A DNA stretch of 64,000 bases from contig CM076668.1 in the NCBI GenBank assembly GCA_038496675.1, forward strand, positions 16,886,771 through 16,950,770. Direction: 5' to 3'. The translations under genes and the position numbers were made by a program. This DNA is from Rachycentron canadum (Eukaryota; Chordata; Actinopteri; Carangiformes; Rachycentridae). The notes below the pieces were generated by a model. The model ran no database searches. It saw only the letters and a program-made list of their open reading frames with translations, and was not told where the DNA came from. Below are positions 9,537-20,425 of this stretch, in pieces. Positions within the stretch are counted from its first letter, which is position 1, and each line of letters opens with the position of its first letter.

Positions 9537-11811
9537 TTTGCTGCACATTATGCACTTCATCGCACACGTGCAAGAACTCACTTACACACCTAGGAACACG
9601 CTCAAACATTACATAATACCGCAGGATCAGGGCACACCTTCATCTTCTTCCACCCTGTCAAATTAACAGTGTGTTCTTCGGAGAGCGAGAAGCAGCAGTG
9701 TCGGGACGATGTTGGAGAGCTTGATTGAAGGGCTTCCGAGAATTCTCTGGCTTTGTTGTGCAGCTCCCCCAGCGCTGAAGCCGGAGGTAATGGCTTTAGC
9801 AGGGGCAGGTACACAAAGCTCCAGTGGCCACAAACCGGAGCTGGACAAACTTTACTGTTGACATCTGGAATTTCTTTCCTCCTCTTCCTTTTTTTTTTTT
9901 TTTTTTTTTTCCTCTCCCGTTTTGATTGAGGGCTGACTCACTCGGTATAGTATCCATCATCGTAAAAGCGTCAGCCAGCTAAATATAGACATTTGTTTTC
10001 TTGTGCCTGTTCTGGCACTGCATATTTTACCACACATGATATCATGCCCTCTGCTGCTGTTGGCTTGACCGCACACTGAACCCCTATAGGGTTTCACTGG
10101 TATATGTACACACTGGGTAATTATCATAATGGTGGCTCTCAGTAGCAATTTATCTCACGTCACAGATGCTTTGTGTCTTATCATACCCTCATCCGCTGTG
10201 GCTGTGACAGCTCAGACATTAACTCTGACTGAAGCCCAAAACTTTTAGTGGTCGCACGTTATTATACACTGGATTATGCCATTGGCAACCTATTACATGC
10301 TTTGGTTTATCTCATCTGAATATACTGCTCTCATTATTTCCATTACAATGGAAATGCCTCACAAGACGAAGCTCGATCATGCAGAGGAGCAGTGGTTATA
10401 CTGCTCCTGCTGCTGTGGGCTACAGCCTTTTTGTGCTATTGTTTTGTGCAGTTTGTGCTATAATCTGTCACTGGTGCTGCAAGTGAGGGCATCAGACTGA
10501 TAATAATGACAATGGTATAATCAAAGAGAGTGTTACCCAAGTGTCACCCATTGGTTTGTGAACTGCTGTTCTGTAGAACCCATATCTGGAGGAGAAGGTA
10601 GAGCTGAGGAAAAGTGAGGGGTGGATCTGACCTTTCTCCGGCTAATATATACCCTGCTTTATGGTTTATTTTCTTCTAAATGGGACCATCATTTAAAAAA
10701 AAAATAACATAATGTTGTATTGAAGACTTGAAACTAGACACTGAGATCATAAACTCATTAGGAAAATGTTTTTTTTTTTTTTTTTTTTTAAGCGTAGGAA
10801 GTGACACACAAGATGTGTAGAATGGTCTCTTCCAACTGATTATCTTACAATGAAAGTTTCCTAATGAGTCATTTAGTTGAGAGCAGTGTGTTGTTACTGT
10901 GCGACAGCAGCAATATTTTTTCCTGAAAGCATCACATCCCTTTTCCCCAAATTGTCCACGCTAAGAGGCTCCTGTTGCGACATTTGCAACAGCTTCCCTC
11001 TGCATGTAACACAAATAAAAGTGCACCTATGCATTTATACCCAGACACAAACGTGCACACAACCCACAGTCGCACATATGCAAAAATAAATGCTTTCAAA
11101 TATTGTGAAAATTTTATTGCACATGCAGGGTTTTATTGCACACACACACACACACAAGTCCACAGAGACAAACAGGCTGCCCTTCAGACAAGACTATGCC
11201 TCTTTCATCCTCCCTTGATGAGGAGAGTTTATAATTTAAAGAATGTTAAATCACTCTTTTACATACTTCACTGTTGCCAAAACATCATGATTGTGAGTCT
11301 GTACACACCCATGAAGAGGATGTTGTTTTTTTTCCTGTGCACATGTCTATTGTGTGTGTGCGAGTGGAGGTTGGTTTCTTTGTGTGTGCTCTTGCATACA
11401 TGTAGAAGAATGTTCTTTTACATGCTAAATGTCCATGCAACAGGGTGTGGTTGGTGTGTGTCCTTGCCGTCCTCTTCCTTGCGTGTGAACAGCTTCAGTC
11501 CTCTGCGCCGCTTGAACTCGCCGCAGTGAGCATTAGGGAGGTGGTGTCCCTGTGTGCCAGGAGTGTAAACCCCACAGAGTTGGTGTTCAGTGATTGAGGA
11601 AATGTTTGGCCCACTGACTTTGCTCCCTTTTGAGGTGTTTGTTAGCCAAGGCTGATCCTGACAACCCTCCAGGGAGCGTGCTCAGTAGGCCTCTTCAAAG
11701 AGTCCCATCTCCCAAAGCAGGAAGTCCAGCCCTGTGCTGCTTGGAAACAAGATGAGGCAGACAGGAAGGAAGGTATTCCATGAACACGCAATAGTGCTAC
11801 TGTCCACACAG

Positions 11812-11859
<48 letters not shown>

Positions 11860-13290
11860 CCACCCGATCAGTCCCTCCTGACACCCACAAAAACATGGGT
11901 ATTCCTTGGACCCCACAGTCATTTAGCTTGATTTATCTTGTGTTCCATGCAGTTAAATAGCAGAGGTGATCACAAGCAGCTTTGTGTAGATGATTCTGGT
12001 TTCCTGTATTACAGTGGTTTGCGTGTGTGTGTCTGTGTCTGTGTGTCTGCGTGTGTCTGTGTGTGTGAAAATACTCTGAAGGTCAGAGCAGAGAGCAGTT
12101 TTGCAGCAGTAGCTGCTCACAGCCCTGTGGCCAGATTCTTACCTTCTAAAATAACCTGGAATTTGAATGAAATTTGGTATGAACTATTAAATAATGATGG
12201 ATGAGAGGTCACTTTTTGGAGCCATATTGATTTATCTGTCTCTGGCATTGGTGCATCAGTTACACAATATTCAGAGTGTATAAACGTATCTGATTGTTCT
12301 TCGAAGCAATAATACTGCGTCCTGCTGCTAAGCTGTCCCGCACAACTCTTACCTGTCAGAAAAAGACTGATGACTAGCCCTTTTTGGATGTCTTGAATAA
12401 GACGAACAACCAGGATTCAAGGTTTTTTTTTAAAAAAAAAGTGCTTCTGTACTGAATACATGTATATGGAAATTATGAAAGCCACTAATCTGATCGAGGG
12501 CTGAAATAAAGGAAAATATCACTGACAGTTTGTCCACAAGGAGATGAACTGACTCCTGAATGAGTGAATGTTCAGGTTTATTTGAGCTGTTCCAACTTGA
12601 AACCACTAGAGAGCACTCTTCAATTGATTTTCCATGGATCAAGTATTAGCTCGCACTGTGGCCCACAGCTGAGAGGGAATGTGGCTGGAACAAAAAACCT
12701 GGTGCAGTTGCCAATGAAATCAGTAGCCTGGCTTCCACTGTGAGACGCAGCCTGGTCCTGCTCATTTTCTACAGTATGTGGTAATGCTGTGGCAGTGGGG
12801 AAATTAGTTTTTGTGGTTTGGTGTCGGTGAAGTAGAGATTAGCTGTTTTCATTGTTGTAACATGAGCCAACGTGGAAGCTGTAGACCTATAATAAAAGAC
12901 AAGACAACATGTTTGGGGTCAGTTCACTGAGAATTTAGCAATTCCACCTAGTCACTGCAGTACAAGAGGAACAATTTACTCTCAAAACCACCACATTTGG
13001 CACTTTGTCGGGGTGAGATCACTCTGAATTTGAGCGTGTGACATATTTTGTTTAATCTTAAAACTAAAAGTATCTTTACAGAATTTACTTGAGGAGTTAT
13101 TTAAACATTAGCTGAAAGCTTCAGTTCGTTCCCTCTACAGGGATGAACAAGAAAAAGTGCTCAAAGATGGTCTTTGAACACTTCATTTTTTTTCCCCCTT
13201 AATGTATCATATTGCTAAAAAAGCTTTTTTCGTTTTTGTTAAAGCAGCTAAAATCAATATTCTTATAATAACAATAGCTCAAACGAGTAC
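9537..13290. other. Intergenic with simple repeats
   Basis: Poly-T tracts lie at 9889-9910 and about 10769-10789, CA runs at about 11140-11156 and 11814-11858, and a short palindrome (ATTTCCATT, 2-base spacer, AATGGAAAT) at 10336-10355. The 184-codon frame from 10975 crosses CA-rich sequence and has no recognisable domain. No exon is supported. Confidence 0.5.
11814..11858. repeat. (AC)n microsatellite
   Basis: An uninterrupted AC dinucleotide run of about 22 units. Confidence 0.95.
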
Positions 13291-13293
13291 ATG

Positions 13294-13460
13294 TATGTGG
13301 AATCAGAATACTTTATTAATCCCCAGGGGAAAGGGTCAATCATAGTGATGAACCTGCAGAACATTATCACCTGGTGCTGCCTTTCCCTTCAGCTCTGTGG
13401 AGCTTCTTTAGCATCTTTCAGCTCATTGTTTTTATTCTACGCATACATATTTCACTGCGT
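13294..13460 (+). mobile_element. Short repeat tail joined to an R1 fragment
   Basis: 13300-13340 carries ATACTTTATTAATCCCCAGG, a 3' tail motif common in fish retroposons. From about 13345 the sequence matches R1: CAGCTCTGTGGAGCTTCTTT and AGCATCTTTCAGCTCATTG are shared with 29059-29110. Both pieces are incomplete. Confidence 0.55.
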
Positions 13461-13879
13461 GGTATTAACTCAATTTGACTTGACTCTACTCGTTTTTTTT
13501 GTTGTTTTTTTTTTTCAAAAGTTGTGAATGGTACCTTGTATTTTGAGGTGGTACCTAAAGGTGATGTGAAAATACTGCAGACAGCTGATTGATACAGTAG
13601 GAATGATTCTGAGCAGTCATTGTGCAAGACTTTTATCATGGCATCCCACTACCCCTGACCACGGTCCGTTCTCTGTTTGGTACACCTTGTATATCCTCCA
13701 TCATTCATGTTTGTGGGTCAGTGTTTGAAGATGATGATGTTACAATAGTTTGGTGCGTCATTGCTATAACAATAAAAATGTTGCCTTTAGGGGGAAGTGT
13801 CTGCAGTGAGAAAAGAAGGACCTGGTCCCAAAGGTGAGCAGAGTCGAGAAGGATGAAAAAACATTGATCTGTTGTGAGA

Positions 13880-13950
13880 AATAAATCAGATTCTTCAAGT
13901 TGGTGGAGACCAAAACGGAGCTGAAAGGAGATATATTGATCTTTCGTGAA
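13880..13950 (+). mobile_element. R1 repeat, 3' fragment
   Basis: GTTGGTGGAGACCAAAACGG followed by AGCTGAAAGGAGATATATTG matches the right-hand part of the R1 copies at 15390 and 36120. Only about 70 bases are recognisable. Confidence 0.5.
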
Positions 13951-14934
13951 TGTTTCCACTTCATGCAAATGGTTTAAAAAAAAAAATCTTGTATTACAGG
14001 TCAGAGGCCAATCTGTTTGTATGTGATTTCTCTGAAGAGAAGCAACGACCCCTCCCCCGCACCCCTGCTGTAAAATGCATAACTAAACTGACCGGCTGAC
14101 CTACATTGCCCCTCATAGACCTCCATGCTCGTGCATATACTTACTTCTGTGCCTCAGATTTGAGACAGATATATTGTGGTCTGACCTGGCTTTAACCTGT
14201 GGGATATTCTAACTGTGGAAATATGGTAAACAACTTTACAATGCAAGATGATGAGCGGCCGAAGCCTTAGAGAGCTCTAATATTCCTTCACAATAGCAAG
14301 AAACTGTTGCCAGCACCTGATTCCAATCATATGTGATCATATGTGATTATTAGCACCTGTGGGTGTCCCCCCCCCCCCCCATCCCTCCTTCCCTCCCACA
14401 CACACGCATACGCTCACATATAAATGCTGTAATACTCACAGACAATACGATTTCAGGGACAATCAGCAGATAGTTCACAGATTATACCTAGTGTTTGGAT
14501 AATAATGTAACAAAAATAGTTTTTTTTCAAGGCTCGGTCAGGCTGTCAGACATCCAGGGATTTTATATCAACATTGGAGCCAAGTCTTTGCAACACAACC
14601 ATTAGTTTTTTAAAGAAAAAAAAAAAAAAAAAAAAAAAAGCTGAGAGCTGTACTGTTGTGGCCAGGCTTTAACTGTAATGAGCGCTGTCACATGTACTGT
14701 TACTTGTTGTTTCACAGAACGCTCATTATTTGATGCAGTGTTTTGTGTTTTTCCATTATTTGTAAATGAAATACAACCAAATTAATTTGTTGGTTTGTGG
14801 TGATGTAATGGATCCTATGAACTGGAGTTGTTTATTCAAGAGGTGTCCTGATCTGGGGCCAGTGGGGCCGACTGAAGTTCACACTCAGTGTTTCCAGAGC
14901 CACAGCTGATGACTGCTTTCATTACTGATGAACC
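13951..14934. other. Intergenic, homopolymer runs
   Basis: A C run lies at about 14369-14380 and a poly-A tract at 14616-14639. No exon or named repeat is recognised. Confidence 0.5.
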
Positions 14935-15076
14935 TCACACCTATTGTTGATTAATTGTTTGATCCATTAAAAACTCAAACTCAAAAAAAACTTACCTGAT
15001 TTTTCAGATGGTTTTAGATTATTTTTCTATTTTTCTATCAACTAATAAATTAATTAACTAATCGCTGCAGCTCAGA
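14935..15076 (+). mobile_element. Right end of a teleost GATTAAT...GCTGCAGCTC-type repeat
   Basis: The stretch contains TTGATTAATTGTTTGATCCA and ends TTAACTAATCGCTGCAGCTC, the right terminus of a decayed noncoding element. The likely left-hand counterpart of the same family sits in meox1 intron 2 (27145-27380). Confidence 0.5.
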
Positions 15077-15254
15077 CCCACCCCGTCATTATGAAAGTAG
15101 CCCCGACCCATTTTACCCATCCAATCACATAAAAAGTGCTTTTTGTTTAATGAAGCTCAAACTAGGTAAATTACTGCATTATCTGTATTTTATTATTTCA
15201 TGTTTATGGGGATTAACAGAATTTTCAGTGGAGTCTGATGTTAGCGTCTTTTAG
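15077..15254. other. Short spacer
   Basis: Nothing recognised. The GGGG/CCCGACCC-type words near 15075-15115 are unremarkable. Confidence 0.4.
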
Positions 15255-15487
15255 CTCAGTGGATTGGTTTGGCTGTTCTTTTGACTCGCCCTCAGTGATC
15301 TCATCAATGCACTTTCCAGCTGCAGCAGGAGGCAGCTGTTTTCAGCCACATTGCTCTAAAAAGAGCCAGGTATCTCCTTGTGGAGTTGGTGGAGACCAAA
15401 CCAGAGCTTAAAAAAAGACTTAATGTTGGATATTCACATAAAGTGATAATGTGTCAACAGTTTAAAAATAACAAAATGCAGCTTTAA
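15255..15487 (+). mobile_element. R1 repeat, 3' half with terminus
   Basis: GGCAGCTGTTTTCAGCCAC, AAAAGAGCCAGG and GAGTTGGTGGAGACCAAAC align with other R1 copies. The right end AAATGCAGCTTTAA (about 15474-15487) is the complement of the TTAAAGCTG start seen at 28954 and 35839, so R1 has inverted termini. Confidence 0.65.
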
Positions 15488-16669
15488 GGTTAAAAATAAA
15501 AAAAAAACAAACAAAAAACTACCTAACACCAAAACTGTTTAATTCTTTTTTAATTCTTTCAGTTTAAAGCTTTCACAGACAAAACCAGTCCAGTCAAGTC
15601 CAGTCCATTCATCAGAACAGCAGTCCATCACTGAGCCAACACAGCCGACGACTTCAGGTAATACTGTTGGAAAACTGGAGGATAAAACGCACACCTTCCA
15701 TTTCACCCACATTTCCCTGTGCCTGAGGATGTGTACAGCCTATTGTGCAGTATAAATAGTTACTGAAACGTAGCTGAAAGGTTGGGTATGAGTAACCACT
15801 TCCAGCCATTTCTTTCCTGAATTCTAACCCTAATTTAATGTAGTCCTCATGAAAACAGGCAGAAAATAAGGGATATGGTTCACAGTTGCACAAATATTGT
15901 TTACCTTGCAAACTAATGCTTTATGTGCAAAACCTGCAATGAGCTCGTGAAATACTATGTAATGTTTGTAAATTAGCCAGAAGTTTCTGCTGCTTATGTG
16001 CAGGAACTTTTGTTATTTGAATATTTGACTGAATTTAATTCCAGTCTTTTAACTGAGCAAACTAAACACTTAGTTTCTTAGTTTCTAAGTTGTTTCTTTT
16101 TTTTTCTTTTTTTTTTTTTTTAATGATTATATGCTCTGAATTGGTTCTTGGCTCCACCAGCAGGAGTTAACTAAATCAGTAGTCTTGTTTATTGGGGCCT
16201 ATCTGTCTGCCAGCAGGGTGGTAGATAGTATCTCAGTGCCACTGGTGGTTGCTCAGTCATGAAGTGAATGAGCCAGATGCTGTGATTTCACTGATTCTTG
16301 GAAATTAACTCACCCTGACCCACCTCATCCCTCCTTCACATATTTATTCCCTCACTCGTCCCCAGGACAGTAGCAGAGATAAGGGACTCCCACGGTCCAG
16401 TAAAACCCAGGTGACGTGACTGTGGGGTCGGAGCGGGTCGCGCTGTCAGGCACAAGAGACTGATGGAGGGTCCTAATCCCGCCAGTGTCACGAAGATGGA
16501 TCAAATGAAAACGTGGATACATTCACCCACATTCATGCTCAAAATTATATGGAAGACTGCAGCTACGCTCACATGACAATATTATATAAAACCTACATAT
16601 GTGTGCATATATAAACTCCTTTAATCTCCCTTTGTCTGTTTCCTACTCTCACTTGCTTTCAGTTCTGGA

Positions 16670-16721
<52 letters not shown>

Positions 16722-19139
16722 GCTAGACTGACAGAAACAGGTTGTCGGAAGGGTGAGGGGAGATGTGACTCATGTCCAGCTCATTTATCTACAATCCATT
16801 GTGTGTTCGACAGAGTTTGAGTTCTCATACTCCCACATTTCCCAAACAAACAGGTTTCTCACACACACTTAGTGCTACTGCAGTACTGTGTGAAACATTT
16901 AACAACACACTGAAGAAGATCTGGCTTGTCATAAAAAAAAAAAAAAAAATACAATTAAGCTTCGGCGTTTCCGAAATATGCGACTGGTGTTTTTATATTT
17001 TCATTATTGCCAACAGATCCAATGAGAAAAACAAAACTAATAAATGTTTCAATCCATCTCTCAAAACGTTCTGACTTCCCCGTTCTGTTTTTAAATGTTA
17101 ATTTCCTAAAACAGCTGGGCACTGTCGTTTTTAGCAGACATAACTCACACATGAGTAAATTTGTACATTTATTGGGGGACTATTTTAATCTGCACATGGA
17201 TACACATTTGGTCTATTAGTGAGTATTTGCAGCAAGATGTATGTGGGAGTGAGTCAAAATAAACTACAGTGTGTGTGTTCATAGTTATGAAGGAACATGT
17301 CACCCAGGCAGAAGTGTGGCCTCTTTGTGTGTTTTCATAGTTCTTGTATTAAGAAGGAAAAGAGTTGGTATTGCAGGCTTTTTACAGCACATGAAACATA
17401 CATGTGAGTAGGATTAGTTCATTGTCGTGTTTCGTTTTTCTTTGTGGAATTTGTTAAGAAAAATGTCTTGAATATGACAAAACTGGAGCAATAATGAAAC
17501 TGGAGTTTTAAAGGGAGAAAGCAAACGTAGTTTGTGAGTCTTGTTGCAGCTCTAATTAAACCTCGACAGCACAAATACCTCTTTTGAATAAAGTGTGTGA
17601 GCTTATTGTCCTGTCAGTGATGGAGCTCTTCGGTAAAACACTTCTTTGAATGTTGTATATTACAGAGAAAAGAGAAAACATCTCCCTCATTGTCACAAAA
17701 ATACATACAAACACCATTTATCTCTTTCTCTGAGACACGTGCACCTCCCAGGCTCGCTGACATATATTTTCACAGCACACACACACAGACACACATAGAC
17801 ACACACTTTAATTTATACTGACACACAGATGGCCCCTGCTCTGACCACAAATGTAGTGTAACCCCTGGTCCCTGTGGTGCGGCCGGGGCTCAGACTGCCA
17901 GTAAAAGCGAGGGATGCTTCATGGCTCAACAATTCGCTGGGTAAATGGAAAGGGTTTGGTGTGTGACCTCAAACACTCTCCTTTCTGTCTGTCTTTTGCT
18001 CGCTCTATCTGACTTTCTCTTTCTTCTCTCATTTTGTCGTCTCCTGATTTTGTTGGCTTTCTCATAATCTGATTTTCTCTTGGCCTCCTTTTATGTTGTG
18101 TTTTATTCTTTCCCTTCTCCATTTGAGGCAGTGGACATTCAGATCTTTTTTATTTATTATTATTCTTTTGTGTTTTTTCCAGTTTTTTTTTCTTGAATGA
18201 CTATCAATAAAAAACGGTCAGATTATATTATAGTAACCAGAGAATGATAAAGGTTTTTATTTTTCCATTTCCCAAAGTCAAAAACAAGTTCTGTCTTTTT
18301 TTTAAGGTACATTTTTATCCCAGTTCTCTCTTCTTCTTCTTCTCTCATAGACTCCATCTCAAACCTTTTCTCTTTCCTTGTCCTGTGTGTGGAGGTGTGA
18401 TCCACCCCCCCTCCTGCCTGAGAGGTCAGGAGCAAAGTGAGGACACACGAGGAGGAAGGCAAACCTCAGCTCACAAATATGAGCAGTATGAAGAAAAACT
18501 GTGCATTTCTGTACAGTGTGGTTCAGTGGGTTTTATTGGGTAAGGGATATGCTGAAATTTAGTCCAAAGTTTGGTTTAGGCAGAAAGGTTTTAATGGTAT
18601 TAGAGACATTACTTCATGGGGAAGTGGCTTCTATCGTGAGTAGCGTGTAGAGATTAAAAATCAGTGATCAGAAAATTGAATAATTGCATCCTTGCTTGAA
18701 CCAGATGTGGTTAATCTACATGTGATTGCTGTCACACACAATTGCTGCTACCGCTTAATACGTCAGACGTAATGACTAAAAGGAGCTCCCCATGCATAAA
18801 AAGAGGCACAGTCCCTCAGTCGCTGTGTTTGCTAAGACGAAATATGAGCTTGTATTTTTGAAATATGGCTCTGAAATTTCATATTGTGTTTCCCTAAAGT
18901 GAGAAAACCTCCAGAGGTGTGAGAGCCTGCATAACCAATATCAAATCCAGTCCTGCTATCACCTCAAAGTTAGGGAAAGTGCAGCCAGGTGGATTTGGGT
19001 GTGTAGCATTTATATGCACACACATACACACACACACACACACACACAAACTGAGAGAGAGAAAAAAGGACTTTTTAGATTGGGCAGGACAGGCAGGGAT
19101 CAGGGGTGCAGAGGGAAAGGGTTAGGGTTAACTTTCCTC
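15488..19139. other. Intergenic upstream of meox1
   Basis: No exon is recognised. Simple repeats include T-rich tracts near 16097-16122, a long AC run at 16672-16719, poly-A at about 16934-16950 and an AC run at about 19019-19048. The stretch near 18240-18400 is T/C-rich. Confidence 0.5.
16672..16719. repeat. (AC)n microsatellite
   Basis: An uninterrupted AC run of about 24 units. Confidence 0.95.
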
Positions 19140-19335
19140 TAAAGGGTGTCAAAAAAAAAAGGGAACTAAATTGGGTGTCAGAAAGTGCTAAGGAGCTGAA
19201 ATAAGTCGGCGTCCACAGCTCCCAAGTGGGTGGGTGCTGTTATATTTTACAGACAATGTCCCTTTAAAAAGCCCCACGTCTGGAAAGCCCATTAGATGTG
19301 CATATAAAATTTCCCCCGTGATTAATAGTTGATGA
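19140..19335 (+). promoter_or_regulatory. meox1: Putative meox1 proximal promoter
   Basis: A TATA-box match TATAAAAT lies at 19303-19310, which would place transcription start near 19335 and give an unspliced leader of about 590 bases. Upstream are two direct GGGTGTCA words (19144-19151 and 19173-19180) resembling T-box half sites, a Sox-like ACAATG (19253-19258) and TAAT-core words. A weaker alternative TTTAAAAA lies at 19440-19447. The position just upstream of exon 1 supports the call. The true start site and every factor assignment are inference. Confidence 0.45.
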
Positions 19336-19923
19336 AGCAGGGTTGTTTGGAGGGTACTACCAACATGTGGCCGGCAGGGCTCCTCCTCTGCAATCTCACG
19401 TTACACTCCATAAACTTGCCACTCTTTCCCACCTATACGTTTAAAAAGGAGGAGGGCTCACTTGTCAAGAATTCCTTAGAAGAGTTGTGAAAACAGCCAG
19501 TCCGAGAAGGGGAGTCATGCAGTTTGCGGATGCAGCTCTCCCGCCGAGCCACAAGCCACTCAGATCAGTCAGGGAGAGAGAGAGAGAGAGAGCGTGAGTG
19601 CAGGAAGATCAGGGGAGGAAAGTGTGTGAGAGTGTGTCAGGACCAGAGGCTCCAAAGGACGTCACACACACTCCCAGAGAGAGAGGGAAACACGTTGTCA
19701 CAGGAAGGCGTCTATCCTCGCGCGTTCTGGACTGTGGAGGAGTCAACAGCCTCTGACAGCAGTGAGTATTCCAGCAGCGGATGCAGTGAAACGATGATGT
19801 GCATTTAGTCAGCTGGACTGGATTATTGCTCAAAAGTGATACAGATTTCTAGTCCTAACTTACTTTCTAAAGACTTGCAAATAAGCCGTTATTGAAGAGT
19901 GTGTGAAGTGTTTTTGCACCACC
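19336..19923 (+). other. meox1: Putative meox1 5' leader with upstream AUGs
   Basis: This stretch precedes the meox1 start. An in-frame stop (TAA at 19882-19884) separates it from the CDS. It contains a GA run (19573-19592) and at least two ATGs, at 19516 and 19530. The frame from 19530 stays open for 92 codons to 19808 and includes an Arg-Glu run made by the GA repeat. If transcribed whole, it would place upstream open frames ahead of the start codon. Whether all of it is exonic cannot be told here. Confidence 0.4.
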
Positions 19924-20425
19924 ATGGATCAGCCAGCCAGCAGCTGCATGCGGAGCGCCCACCCCAGCAGTCCCATCTGGGGTTGCATGAGGAACCCTCA
20001 CTCAGGGGTCCCAGGAGCCAATCTGCAGTCGCCCTACCAGCAGGGCCCTTTCTCCCTTCACCAGAAGCCCGAGTTCCTGGCCTACACAGACTTCTCCAGC
20101 TCCTGCCTTGTGCCGACCGCGCCGCACGCAGCCTACCCCCGTGACGACAGACTGTACCAAGAGAGCCAGGGGGGTTACCAGAGAGCTGAATGGCAGTTCA
20201 ACCCCTGTGAGACACGGGTGAGAGCGCCCGAGGCCTGCCCGCCCGTTGTCACCCCTGCAGTGGTAGGTGGCGGCGGGAGCGGAGGGCCCGAGCTGGACAG
20301 TGTAGGTGGAGAAAGGCTGCCAGGTACCGTGCCCGGGTGCCTGGAGGGAGAATACTCACCCCAAAGCGTGGCGTCGGCCGACTCAGACAAGAAGAGCTCC
20401 AGTAAGAGGAAGAGAGATGTCACAG
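19924..20425 (+). CDS. meox1: meox1 coding exon 1
   Basis: It encodes residues 1-167 and the first base of codon 168. The region is rich in Ser, Pro, Gly and Gln and includes a Gly run near residues 115-121. It ends at CACAG followed by the donor GTGAGT. It carries the MEOX1-specific N-terminal motifs and a basic KRKR near its end. A spurious open frame continues into the intron to 20697. Confidence 0.95.

Noticed and set aside
10975..11529. 184-codon frame on the + strand
   Set aside because: Crosses CA and T-rich sequence, rich in Cys/His/Thr from the repeats; no recognisable domain.
19120..19132. GGGTTAGGGTTA as interstitial telomere repeat (also near 52735)
   Set aside because: Only two units each; expected by chance in this much sequence.
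19903..19923. In-frame GTG upstream of the meox1 ATG as a start
   Set aside because: The ATG at 19924 has a strong initiation context and the protein from there matches the MEOX1 N-terminus exactly in register.
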